Source: an uncultured Bacteroidales bacterium
GTDB lineage: Bacteria; Bacteroidota; Bacteroidia; Bacteroidales; UBA932
Length of the DNA: 64,000 nucleotides
Direction: 5' to 3'
Assembly: GCA_900317845.1 (NCBI GenBank)
Contig: ONII01000004.1
Coordinates: 94,235-158,234, forward strand
The notes beneath the pieces are model-generated. The model was not told the origin of the DNA. It saw only the letters and a program-made list of their open reading frames with translations, and ran no database searches. Shown here piece after piece: positions 42,682-51,235 of this stretch. The position numbers were made by a program, and so were the translations under genes. The stretch's first letter is position 1. Every line of letters begins with the position of its first letter.

Positions 42682-44187
42682 ATGAAGCCATTTTTCACCG
42701 GTATCCTTGCCCTGCTCGTGTCGGCGGGCGCCTTATCGGCCCAGAACGTTCTGGACCGGCCTGTGCCTATCAACATGCCGGTGGCGCCGGAGCGCATGAC
42801 CCTGGAGCAGATGGTGGCGCGGGCGGACAGCCTGCACCGGGCCTACCGCTTCCGGGATGCGCTGGAGCTGTACCAGCTGGCCGGAGAAACTGCCAAAGCC
42901 ACGGAGGCCCAGAACGGCCTCAACCTCATGGACCTTTGCGCCAAACCGCATGTGGTGGCCCGCCAGCGCTTCTCCCGCAAGGACTTCTTCCTGTACTACC
43001 CGCTGCCGCAGCATGCCTGGCACCCCGCGCCCAACCAGCTGGACTCCTCGGAGCTCTATCCGCTGTATTATCCCAAGGGGGCCGATGTCATCTATTATTC
43101 CACACGCGACCGCGCGGGCACGCGAAGCCTCTTTGTCACCGAAGACCTGGACAGCCTCTGGCGTGCGCCCCGGCTCCTGGGAGAATCCCTCCTGAGCACC
43201 GGCACGGAAGTGTTCCCCATGCTTTCGCCGGACGGCCAAACACTCTATTTTGCCTCCGACGGCCTCTTCGGGGTGGGTGGCCTGGACCTGTACATGTCCC
43301 GCTGGGACGCAGAATCGGGCCGATGGGGCGTGCCCGTGAACATGGGCTTCCCCTTCAATTCGCCCGGGGACGATTTCCTCCTCTGCGACACCGAGGACGG
43401 CAAATATACGCTCTTCGCCTCCAACCGGGAGTGCTCCCGGGACAGTGTCTATGTCTATGTGCTGGAACGGGAGTCCCTGCAAAAGCGGGAGGCGGTGCGT
43501 GATGCCACGGAGCTCTCTGTCCTTGCGGCGCTGAGGGCCGTGAAGGACCTTGGCCGCATGGACGCGGCATCGGCCATGTCGGGGGCCCCGCAGGAAAATG
43601 CCAATACGCGGCTGTACGCTCGGAAGATGGACGAAGCCCGGAAGCTGCGGGACGCCATTTCCCGGGAAAACGTGCAGGCCGCGCGGGATTCGCTGCTGAG
43701 CCTCCTGGAAGAGGTGAACCTGGAAATCCGCCTGGTGGAACAGAGTTTCCTGCAAAGCGGCGTGGTGGCCCAGGCGGAGGACAAGGAGGTGGTGGGCGCC
43801 TCGCTCAGCTATACCTTTGCCAAGAATGCCATGGGCGGCAAAATCAAGCTGCGCCTGGGGACGCAACGGGAGGAATCGGGCTTCCGCGTCATGCCCGTGG
43901 GGCGTTTTGCCGATGACAACCGCCTCCCGGAGGGCATCATCTACCAAATTGTGCTGTTTACCTCCGCGGGCCACGCCGGCCTGGACGAGCTTCGCGGCGT
44001 ATCACCCGTGTACGAGCGCCTGGGCGCGAACCTCCGCTACACCTACTCCACGGGGCTGTATCGGCACTATTCCAGCGCCCTGCTGGACCTGAACACCGTG
44101 CGTGTGCTGGGCTTCCCGGAGGCGCACATCGTGGCCTACCGGGACGGCCGTCCGGTGTCCGTGCAACTGGCAAGACAAGAAGAATAA
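42682..44187 (+). CDS. Exported PD40 (WD40-like propeller) protein with SPOR-like C-terminus
   Basis: A 501-residue exported protein with a signal peptide (MKPFFTGILALLVSAGALSAQ), a short helical TPR-like segment (about 40-80), propeller-type repeats (ADVIYYSTRDRAGTRSLFV, FPMLSPDGQTLYFASDG, DGKYTLFASNR), a coiled helix (about 300-365) and a C-terminal region (IIYQIVLFTS to VAYRDGRPVSV) that looks like a SPOR peptidoglycan-binding fold. Related proteins occur in Bacteroidetes cell-envelope and type IX secretion contexts. Exact role unknown. The next gene follows after 12 bases. Confidence 0.78.
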   Translation: MKPFFTGILALLVSAGALSAQNVLDRPVPINMPVAPERMTLEQMVARADSLHRAYRFRDALELYQLAGETAKATEAQNGLNLMDLCAKPHVVARQRFSRKDFFLYYPLPQHAWHPAPNQLDSSELYPLYYPKGADVIYYSTRDRAGTRSLFVTEDLDSLWRAPRLLGESLLSTGTEVFPMLSPDGQTLYFASDGLFGVGGLDLYMSRWDAESGRWGVPVNMGFPFNSPGDDFLLCDTEDGKYTLFASNRECSRDSVYVYVLERESLQKREAVRDATELSVLAALRAVKDLGRMDAASAMSGAPQENANTRLYARKMDEARKLRDAISRENVQAARDSLLSLLEEVNLEIRLVEQSFLQSGVVAQAEDKEVVGASLSYTFAKNAMGGKIKLRLGTQREESGFRVMPVGRFADDNRLPEGIIYQIVLFTSAGHAGLDELRGVSPVYERLGANLRYTYSTGLYRHYSSALLDLNTVRVLGFPEAHIVAYRDGRPVSVQLARQEE

Positions 44188-44199
44188 CACACATACCCC

Positions 44200-45363
44200 A
44201 TGCGCTTAGTGATGATAACGGATTTCACGGAGCAGTTTTCCTACAAGCTGCTCCGCGGAATCATGGCCTGGTCCCGGCGGCAGGAACAGCCGTGGGTGGT
44301 GTGCAAGATGCCGCCGTCCTACAAGCGGGAAATCGGCATTCCCCGCGTGGTGGAATGGGCCAAAAACTGGCGTGCCGACGTTGTGGTGGGCCAGTTCGAG
44401 CCGGACGAGGACGTAACGCTGTTCCGCAAAAACGGCATTGTGGCCATCGCCCAGGACTACATCACCCAGTTCGAGGAAATTCCCAACCTTACCGGCGACT
44501 ACTATCTCACGGGGGTCATGGCCGCCCGCCGGCTCTGCGGCCACGGATTCAAGAACCTGGGCTTCTTCGGCTACGAGAACGTGTGCTGGAGTGACGGCCG
44601 TCTCGAGGGCTTCCGGGAAACGCTCAGGGAGGATTTCCATATAGACGATATCCACATCTTCACGGACCGCCAGCTGTCCAGCATGTGGAGCTACGATATC
44701 TCCGAGCTCCAACAATGGCTGTATGCCCTTCCCAAGCCCATCGCCATTTTTGCCTGCGACGACAACCAGGCGGAAATCCTGTTGGAAACCTGCCAGGCAT
44801 CGGGCATCAACGTTCCCATGGAGGTGGCCATTATTGGCGTGGACAACGATGAAGTCACCTGCAACCTTACGTCGCCGGCCATTTCGTCCGTGAGTGTCGA
44901 TATCGAAAAAGCGGGCTTTGAACTGGCAGCCATGGCCACCCGGATGGTGCAGGACCCCTCGTATCCGGGCGAGGACATTGTCATTCGTCCCGTAGCGGTT
45001 GTGGGCCGGGGTTCTACCGCCATTCAGGCCACCAGCGACCCCGTGGTGGCGGAGGCCATGCGCTTCATTTACCAGAACCGTGCCCGCAAAATCCTGGTAT
45101 CCGACGTGGTAGACCAGGTCCCGGTGTCGCGCCGGCTGCTGGAGCAGCGTTTCAAGGACGTGACCGGAACCAGCCTGTATACCGCCATTTCCAATCTTCG
45201 GATAGACTACTTTGCCCAGCAGCTCATCACCTCTTCCCACACCGTATCCGAGATTGCCGCGCGCATGGACGAGCCGGACACGAAAAGCCTTTCCCGCCGC
45301 TTCCGTGCACTGAAAGGATGCACTCCAACGGAGTATCGAAAGAAGAAATTGCGCAAATTGTGA
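44200..45363 (+). CDS. XylR-type regulator, sugar-binding domain plus AraC HTH
   Basis: A 387-residue transcription factor. Residues 1-275 form a LacI-type periplasmic-binding-like sensor (MITDFTEQFSYKLLRGI, GFFGYENVCWSDGRLEGF, VAIIGVDNDEVTCNLTSPAISSV); residues about 285-385 form an AraC helix-turn-helix pair (VPVSRRLLEQRFKDVTG and SEIAARMDEPDTKSLSRRFRALKGCTPTEYR). This is the XylR arrangement. Adjacent to a sugar kinase and glycan locus, it is probably their regulator, responding to a released sugar. Confidence 0.9.
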   Translation: MRLVMITDFTEQFSYKLLRGIMAWSRRQEQPWVVCKMPPSYKREIGIPRVVEWAKNWRADVVVGQFEPDEDVTLFRKNGIVAIAQDYITQFEEIPNLTGDYYLTGVMAARRLCGHGFKNLGFFGYENVCWSDGRLEGFRETLREDFHIDDIHIFTDRQLSSMWSYDISELQQWLYALPKPIAIFACDDNQAEILLETCQASGINVPMEVAIIGVDNDEVTCNLTSPAISSVSVDIEKAGFELAAMATRMVQDPSYPGEDIVIRPVAVVGRGSTAIQATSDPVVAEAMRFIYQNRARKILVSDVVDQVPVSRRLLEQRFKDVTGTSLYTAISNLRIDYFAQQLITSSHTVSEIAARMDEPDTKSLSRRFRALKGCTPTEYRKKKLRKL

Positions 45364-45406
45364 ATACAAATACGCAAATTTCGTAATTTTTCGACTTTTC
45401 ACCGAT

Positions 45407-45414
45407 TATCTTTG
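45407..45414 (+). promoter_or_regulatory. -7 box of the glycan locus
   Basis: TATCTTTG, 33 bases before the ROK kinase ATG. The upstream region is AT-rich and lacks an obvious TTG at 20 bases, consistent with dependence on an activator such as the adjacent XylR-type protein. Confidence 0.6.
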
Positions 45415-45447
45415 TGGTAGCTAAAACTAGTAACCACTGATAATCGA

Positions 45448-46269
45448 ATGCTTTTAGGAATCGACATCGGCGGAACCACCATCCATATGGGGCTTGTCAA
45501 GGGCTCCGTATTGGTGGTGGAGAAAACCGTCCCATCATTTGACCGTAACTGGTCGCAGCAGCAGACGCTGGATTACCTGTGCGACAAAATCTCCGCACTC
45601 ATGTGCCCGGAGGTTGAGCGCATCGGAGTGGGCGTCCCTACGCTGGTAGATCCCGCCAAAGGCATTGCCTACCAGGCGGCCAACATCCCTTCCTGGGACG
45701 AAGTTCCCATCAAGGACGTACTCCAAACCCGGTTCGGGGTTCCCGTATCCGTAAACAACGACTCCAACTGTTTTGCCCTGGGTGCCGCGGCATGCCAGGA
45801 AAAAGCGCACAACATCCTGGTGGGCATAACGCTGGGAACGGGCGTGGGCGTAGGTGTTATTGTGAACGGAAAGCTGTGCGACGGCTCGCATTGCGGCGTG
45901 GGAGAGATTGGCGCCCTGCCCTACCTGGAGGAAGATTTCGAGGCCTATTGCTCCAAGAAGTTCTTCCACGTGCGCGGTCACAGCCCCAGAAGTGCGGCAG
46001 AGGCTGCAGAAAGCGGCAATCCGGAGGCCATCGCCCTGTATAAAGCCTTTGGTGAGCATCTGGGCATGTTCCTTTCCGTGGTCATGTATGCCTATGACCC
46101 GGACTGCGTGGTCCTTGGCGGCGGCATTGCCCGCTCCTATGCGCTGTTCCATGAAAGCATGTGGAACACGCTCCGCGAAAAATACCCTTATACAAGAGCC
46201 CTGTCCAGTCTTTGCATCCAGGCTATGCCGGAGGAAGAGATTGCACTGGTGGGCGCAGCATCCCTTTAA
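45448..46269 (+). CDS. ROK-family sugar kinase
   Basis: A 273-residue ROK kinase: ATP site GIDIGGTTIHMGLV at the N-terminus, sugar-binding VNNDSNCFALGAA, LGTGVGVGVIVNG, and a second phosphate motif VLGGGIA. The usual zinc-binding loop (CxCGxxGCxE after GEIGH) is absent; the sequence runs GEIGALPYLEEDFEAYCSKKFF. This short form is common in Bacteroidetes. It probably phosphorylates a hexose or amino sugar released by the locus enzymes; the exact sugar cannot be read from sequence. First gene of the locus, 84 bp after the regulator. Confidence 0.9.
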   Translation: MLLGIDIGGTTIHMGLVKGSVLVVEKTVPSFDRNWSQQQTLDYLCDKISALMCPEVERIGVGVPTLVDPAKGIAYQAANIPSWDEVPIKDVLQTRFGVPVSVNNDSNCFALGAAACQEKAHNILVGITLGTGVGVGVIVNGKLCDGSHCGVGEIGALPYLEEDFEAYCSKKFFHVRGHSPRSAAEAAESGNPEAIALYKAFGEHLGMFLSVVMYAYDPDCVVLGGGIARSYALFHESMWNTLREKYPYTRALSSLCIQAMPEEEIALVGAASL

Positions 46270-46279
46270 GATTGGTATC

Positions 46280-48721
46280 ATGAGAACTTTTGCATCTTTG
46301 TCCGCACTTCTGCTTATGCTGGCCTGCTCTGCCACCCCGGAGCAAGGCCGGCTCACCGAGTGGACGCTTCAGCAGGAAGGGGCCTCCCAACAGTATCAGG
46401 TGAATGTTCCCTGCACCGTTGCCGGCGCGCTCAACCGGGCCGGCGTCTTTGGGGAAGACCTCTTCCTGGAGGACCACTACAAGGCGGCAGACAAGAGCCT
46501 TTTTGACAAGCCCTGGGTGTACACCACCTGCTTTGGCGCGGAAAAAGGCAAGTGCACCGTCCTTCGTTTCGGCGGCCTCAATTACCGGGCCGATATTGAC
46601 CTCAACGGAACGCGCATCGCCAGTGCCGATACCACCTGTGGCACCTTTGCCGTGCGGGAATTTGACGTGACGGCGCTGGTAAAACGCAGCAATACCCTGC
46701 AGGTAACCGTTTACCGGGCACAGCCTGGAGAACTCAACCACGGCTACGTGGACTGGAACCCCCGCGCCCTGGACGAGAGCATGGGCATTACGGGCCCCGT
46801 GGAACTCATCGTTACGCCGGATGTGCAAATCCGTGACGTTTTTGTAAGACCTGTCGTAAACCCCGAAGACCTGTCTTCGGCGGTCTTATTGGTTAATTGT
46901 GTGGTTAATAATCGTTCCTCGCGTGCCGTGAAGGGAGCGCTTCGCGGCACGTACGAGGGCGGGAGCTTTGCCCTTCCCGTCTCCCTGGCCGCCGGCGAGG
47001 AACGCACGTTCACCGTGGAGGAAACGGTGGAGAGCCCCCGTATCTGGTGGACGCGCGAGCTGGGCGCCCCGGAGCTGTACCACATGGACGTGGCGTTTGA
47101 GAAAGACGCTATCGTCTCCCACAGCAAGCAAGTGACGTTCGGTATCCGTGATATTCAGGGCATTGTGGACGCAAACGGGCATCGGCAGTTTTTCCTCAAC
47201 GGCCGTCCCGTCCTCATCAAGGCCGCCGGCTGGACCGATGACCTGTTCATGCAGGACACCCCGGAGAGCCTCGCCGAGCAGGTGGCTCTGGTGGCCGATA
47301 TGGGCCTCAACTGCATCCGCTTCGAGAACATCTGGGGCCTGGATGACACCGTGTACAACCTCTGCGACGAGCAAGGCATCCTCACGCTGGTGGGCTTCAG
47401 CTGCCAGTGGGAGTGGGAAGACTACTGCGGCCTCCCGGAAACCCGCGGTTACGGTTGCATCAACGACCCCGCCTCGGAGGATATGGCCGTCCGTTATTTC
47501 CACGACCAGATTGTCCGCCTGCGCAACCATGCATCCCTGATCGGCTGGCTGACCGGCAGCGACCGCATTCCCAACCCGCGTCTGGAAACGCGCTATCTTG
47601 ATATATATAACAAGCTGGAATATCGTCCTTACGTTTGCTCCGCCAAAGGACTCACGTCCCTGGCCGGCCCTTCCGGTACCAAGATGGAAGGCCCTTACGA
47701 GTGGGTGGCTCCGGACTATTGGTGGACGGACACCAAATGCGGCGGTGCGTATGGTTTCAACACGGAAACCGGCCCCGGCCTCAACATCCCGCAGCTGGAA
47801 AACCTGCGCCGCACGGTAGGGGAGAAGGACCTGTGGCCCATCGGCCCCAACTGGGCATATCACTGCACGGCCTCATCGTCCTACATGAACAATACCTCTT
47901 TCCAGGAAAAAGTGATGGAGGGTGTTTATGGGAAAGCGACTGATTTAGAGGACTATATGCGTAAGGCCCACGCCCTGGACTATGATTCCATGCGCGCCAT
48001 GTACGAGGCCTTCCGCGGCAATGTGCCCAACGCTACCGGCATCGTCCAGTGGATGCTCAACAGCGCCTGGCCCAGCCTGTACTGGCAGGTATACGACTGG
48101 TGGAACGTCCCCACCGCCGGTTATTATGGCACCAAGGCCGCCTGCAAGCCCATCCAGCTGGTATTCAATTATGCCGATGGTTGCGTATGGGCGGTGAATG
48201 AAGCCATCCCGGAAACCACGGTGACGGCTATCATGAAGGTGTACGACGTCAACTCCAAGCTGGTCAGCGAGGAAAAGAAGGAAATCACTTCCCGCGCCTA
48301 TGAGCCCGTGAAGGTGTTCGGCCCCATTGCCCGGCCGGCCTTCGTGAGCCTGGAGCTGAGCGGTGTCCATGAGGCCCACAACTTCTACGCCGTCGCGGCC
48401 AAGAACAGCGTCTATGGTAAAGGCGACTGGTGGGGCTGCGAAACGGAAGAATATCCCGACCTCCGCTTTGTGGCCCAGCTGCCCAAGGCTACGGTGGAAA
48501 TGACCACCGAGCCGGTGGAGGACGGTGTGCTCGTCAAGTTGGAAAACACCTCCGACGCAGTGGCCTATCAACTGGTCCTGAAGGCAAAGGACGCCGACGG
48601 ACAGCTGGCTTCCGGCCCCGTCTGGAGCGACAACTTCTTCTCCCTGGCACCCGGCGAAAGCCGCACGGTGCGTTGCGCAAAGAACGGACTGAACATAACT
48701 CTTGAAGGTTGGAACCTATGA
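46280..48721 (+). CDS. Glycoside hydrolase family 2 lipoprotein, exo-glucosaminidase-like
   Basis: An 813-residue GH2 enzyme with a lipoprotein signal (LLLMLACS, cysteine near residue 14). It has sugar-binding and immunoglobulin-like domains (about 20-300), then a TIM barrel. The acid/base region reads WLTGSDRIPN with an aspartate, and the nucleophile region GFNTETGPG with a glutamate. The Asp/Glu pair is the pattern of the exo-beta-D-glucosaminidase (CsxA) branch of GH2, not of beta-galactosidases. Substrate is therefore inferred as beta-linked GlcN. An in-frame longer reading starts inside the ROK gene and is rejected. The next gene overlaps by four bases. Confidence 0.85.
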   Translation: MRTFASLSALLLMLACSATPEQGRLTEWTLQQEGASQQYQVNVPCTVAGALNRAGVFGEDLFLEDHYKAADKSLFDKPWVYTTCFGAEKGKCTVLRFGGLNYRADIDLNGTRIASADTTCGTFAVREFDVTALVKRSNTLQVTVYRAQPGELNHGYVDWNPRALDESMGITGPVELIVTPDVQIRDVFVRPVVNPEDLSSAVLLVNCVVNNRSSRAVKGALRGTYEGGSFALPVSLAAGEERTFTVEETVESPRIWWTRELGAPELYHMDVAFEKDAIVSHSKQVTFGIRDIQGIVDANGHRQFFLNGRPVLIKAAGWTDDLFMQDTPESLAEQVALVADMGLNCIRFENIWGLDDTVYNLCDEQGILTLVGFSCQWEWEDYCGLPETRGYGCINDPASEDMAVRYFHDQIVRLRNHASLIGWLTGSDRIPNPRLETRYLDIYNKLEYRPYVCSAKGLTSLAGPSGTKMEGPYEWVAPDYWWTDTKCGGAYGFNTETGPGLNIPQLENLRRTVGEKDLWPIGPNWAYHCTASSSYMNNTSFQEKVMEGVYGKATDLEDYMRKAHALDYDSMRAMYEAFRGNVPNATGIVQWMLNSAWPSLYWQVYDWWNVPTAGYYGTKAACKPIQLVFNYADGCVWAVNEAIPETTVTAIMKVYDVNSKLVSEEKKEITSRAYEPVKVFGPIARPAFVSLELSGVHEAHNFYAVAAKNSVYGKGDWWGCETEEYPDLRFVAQLPKATVEMTTEPVEDGVLVKLENTSDAVAYQLVLKAKDADGQLASGPVWSDNFFSLAPGESRTVRCAKNGLNITLEGWNL

Positions 48722-49884
48722 GAAAATTGATGCTTTTTGCCGGAGCGCTGCTCCTGAGTGTATGGGCCTTTGCCCAAAATCCGGAGGACCTGGACCGGGA
48801 TCGCTCCAAGTATGCCACCTACTCCTTCTCCAAGGACGATAAATACAAGGTGGAAACGCCCTATGAGACCGTGCACGTAAAGCAGCCCAAAGGCAAGAAG
48901 GTGAAAAACGTCATCTTCATGATTGGCGACGGCACCGGTCTGTCGCAGTGGAGCGTGGGCTGGGTCGCCAACGGCGGCGCCCTTAATATCGACCAAATGC
49001 CCGTGGTGGGGTACTCCCGTACCTACGCCACGGACAAGCTCATTACGGACTCCTGCGCCGGTGGTACTGCCCTGGCCAACGGTAAAAAGACCAAATACGG
49101 CTATATCGGCCTGGGTCCCAACGATGAAAAGGTGGAATCCAACCTGCAGTGGGCCAAGCGCGTCAAAGGCATGAAGACCGGCGTTACCGTTACCTGCCGC
49201 ATCAACGACGCCACCCCGGCAGATTTCTGTGTCTACGGTCCCTCCCGCAAGGATGAAGAAGGGCTGGCCGCCCAGTACATCGACGCCAACGTGGACTTCA
49301 TCTCCGGTGGCGGCACCCATTTCTGGAACCAGCGCTCCGACGGCCGCAACCTCATCGAAGAGATGAAAGCCAAGGGCTACACCTATGTGGACAAGCTGGA
49401 AGATATTGCCGGTGCAGAGGGCGACAAGTTCCTGGGCCTGTACGACGAATACGACCTCAAGCCCAGCCTGGACCGTGGTCCCATCCTGATGGAAAGCACC
49501 ATGAAGGCCATCCAGATGCTGGACAACAAGAAGGGCTTCTTCCTGATGGTGGAGGGTTCCCAGATTGACGACTGGGCCCACAAGAACAAGGTCGGCTACA
49601 TGTGCGAAGAACTCTTCGACTTTGACAAGGTGATCGGCGCCGTCCTGGAATGGGCGGAGAAAGACGGCCACACGCTGGTAGTCGTTACGGCGGACCACAA
49701 CACCGGCGGCCTCACCCTCCTGAAGGGCAGCATCGAGGACCGGGAAGTGAAGGTGCATTTCTCCACCAAGGGCCACGACGGCATCATCGTTCCGGTGTTC
49801 GCCTACGGCCCCGGTGCGGAGAACTTCGCCGGCATGTTCGAAAACGAGGAAATCGGCCAGATTGTACGTGAACTCATGCAGTAA
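48718..49884 (+). CDS. Alkaline phosphatase
   Basis: A 388-residue exported phosphatase with a signal peptide (MRKLMLFAGALLLSVWAFAQ). Metal and catalytic motifs of the family are visible: VIFMIGDGTG, the catalytic serine in ITDSCAGGTALANGKKT (residues about 110-126), FFLMVEGSQIDDWAHKN and VVVTADHNTGG, with a late histidine in TKGHDG. It overlaps the GH2 gene (ATGA) and is followed by a chitinase-like gene after five bases, so it belongs to the glycan operon. It may remove phosphate from a phosphorylated glycan or serve general phosphate release. Confidence 0.92.
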   Translation: MRKLMLFAGALLLSVWAFAQNPEDLDRDRSKYATYSFSKDDKYKVETPYETVHVKQPKGKKVKNVIFMIGDGTGLSQWSVGWVANGGALNIDQMPVVGYSRTYATDKLITDSCAGGTALANGKKTKYGYIGLGPNDEKVESNLQWAKRVKGMKTGVTVTCRINDATPADFCVYGPSRKDEEGLAAQYIDANVDFISGGGTHFWNQRSDGRNLIEEMKAKGYTYVDKLEDIAGAEGDKFLGLYDEYDLKPSLDRGPILMESTMKAIQMLDNKKGFFLMVEGSQIDDWAHKNKVGYMCEELFDFDKVIGAVLEWAEKDGHTLVVVTADHNTGGLTLLKGSIEDREVKVHFSTKGHDGIIVPVFAYGPGAENFAGMFENEEIGQIVRELMQ

Positions 49885-49889
49885 CCACC

Positions 49890-51191
49890 ATGAAACGACT
49901 GTTCATAACCATTTTGCTGGCGTTGCCCCTCGTCGCGGTTTCGTGCACGAAGGGTGGCCAAGGCATGGTAATTACCCCCCCCTCGAACACTAAACCCAAT
50001 ACCGGGGATAACGGCGGGAACAACAACGGCGGGAACAACGGCGGGAACAACAGCGGGAACAACAGCGGGAACAATGGTGGAAACACTACACCCGAAACAC
50101 CCCCTACTCCCGGCACGCTGTGCACCGACATCGGTCAGACGCCCATCGTCCTGGCTTATTTCACCGAATACACGGAGACGCTGCCGGAGGTTACCCTCCT
50201 CACGCATATCAACTATGCGCACGGTCGTTTCAAGAATCCCAAGACCGGCGACGGCGGTATTGTCATAACGGAATCGTCCAAGGCCCCCATCAGCAAGGTG
50301 GTGGCCTTGAAGAGCGTTAATCCCAAGCTCAAAGTGATGCTCATGATCGGCGGCTGGGGCGGCCATGCCGACGGCTTCTCCATGATGGCCCGCGACGCCG
50401 CCAAGCGCACGGAATTCTGCAAGAGCGTAAAGCAGCTGCTGGACTTCCATAAGCTGGACGGCGTGGACATCGACTGGGAATATCCCACCCAAAGCGCCGA
50501 CAACGAGACCGGCTGCGACCCGTCCGACACCCAGAACTTCAACCTGCTGCTCAAAGAGCTCCGGGAAACCCTGGGTACCGGCAAGATTATCTCCTTTGCC
50601 AGTAAGAGCGATGCCAAATACGTGGACTGGAAAACGGCGCTCAACTACCTGGATTACGTCAATGTAATGACCTACGACATGGGCGCCGCCCCTGACGGAC
50701 ACAACTCGCCGCTACATAAAGGCGAGCGCTTCAAGCACCGTAGCTGGGACGAGAGCATAGACGCCCATGTAAAAGGCGGCGTGCCCAGGAACCGGCAGGT
50801 GATGGGCGTGCCTTTTTATGGCAAGGCAGAAAAGAACCCGTCAGATGCCAACAAGGTCTTTGTGGACAGCAAGGGCAAGCTGGGCTATTCCATTAAATAT
50901 AGGGACATCGTCCCCGTGCTGGAAAGCGGGAAATACGGCGGTGCAACCTTGAACCGGAAGCTCCACCGCGTATGGGACGCCCGGTCCATGGTCCCCTTCC
51001 TCTCCGATGACGCCGGCCGCAATTACCTTTCCTACGACGATCCCGAATCCGTTGAGGCCAAGGGCCTCTATGTAAAAAACAACGGCATGCTGGGCGCCAT
51101 GTTCTGGGAGTACCGGGGAGACACCGACAAGCACGACCTCCTCAAAGCCCTGGTCAAAGGCGTGTACGGAAAAGAGACTGTTTTGCAATAA
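49890..51191 (+). CDS. GH18 chitinase-like lipoprotein
   Basis: A 433-residue GH18 enzyme. Lipoprotein signal (ALPLVAVSC, cysteine at 19), then a low-complexity Asn/Gly linker (about 40-66), then a TIM barrel with VMLMIGGWGG, the catalytic motif LDGVDIDWEYP (DxxDxDxE complete), VNVMTYDMG and MLGAMFWEYRGD. These are the chitinase-type GH18 signatures; it should cut beta-1,4-linked GlcNAc chains, though endo-N-acetylglucosaminidases share the motif. The linker probably holds it away from the outer membrane. Six bases separate it from the phosphatase gene. Confidence 0.92.
   Translation: MKRLFITILLALPLVAVSCTKGGQGMVITPPSNTKPNTGDNGGNNNGGNNGGNNSGNNSGNNGGNTTPETPPTPGTLCTDIGQTPIVLAYFTEYTETLPEVTLLTHINYAHGRFKNPKTGDGGIVITESSKAPISKVVALKSVNPKLKVMLMIGGWGGHADGFSMMARDAAKRTEFCKSVKQLLDFHKLDGVDIDWEYPTQSADNETGCDPSDTQNFNLLLKELRETLGTGKIISFASKSDAKYVDWKTALNYLDYVNVMTYDMGAAPDGHNSPLHKGERFKHRSWDESIDAHVKGGVPRNRQVMGVPFYGKAEKNPSDANKVFVDSKGKLGYSIKYRDIVPVLESGKYGGATLNRKLHRVWDARSMVPFLSDDAGRNYLSYDDPESVEAKGLYVKNNGMLGAMFWEYRGDTDKHDLLKALVKGVYGKETVLQ
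50012..50083 (+). repeat. 12-bp tandem repeats coding for the Asn/Gly linker
   Basis: About six copies of GGCGGGAACAAC and variants encode GGNN or SGNN repeats in the GH18 linker. The multiple of three keeps the frame when copy number changes. Confidence 0.85.
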
Positions 51192-51235
51192 AATACAAAC
51201 ACTATAAAAAAACTATTAACTAAACTAGTAACCCA

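Noticed and set aside
45908-46279. A 124-residue N-terminal extension of the GH2 protein
   Set aside because: It overlaps the ROK kinase in another frame and the ATG at 46280 begins a clear lipoprotein signal.
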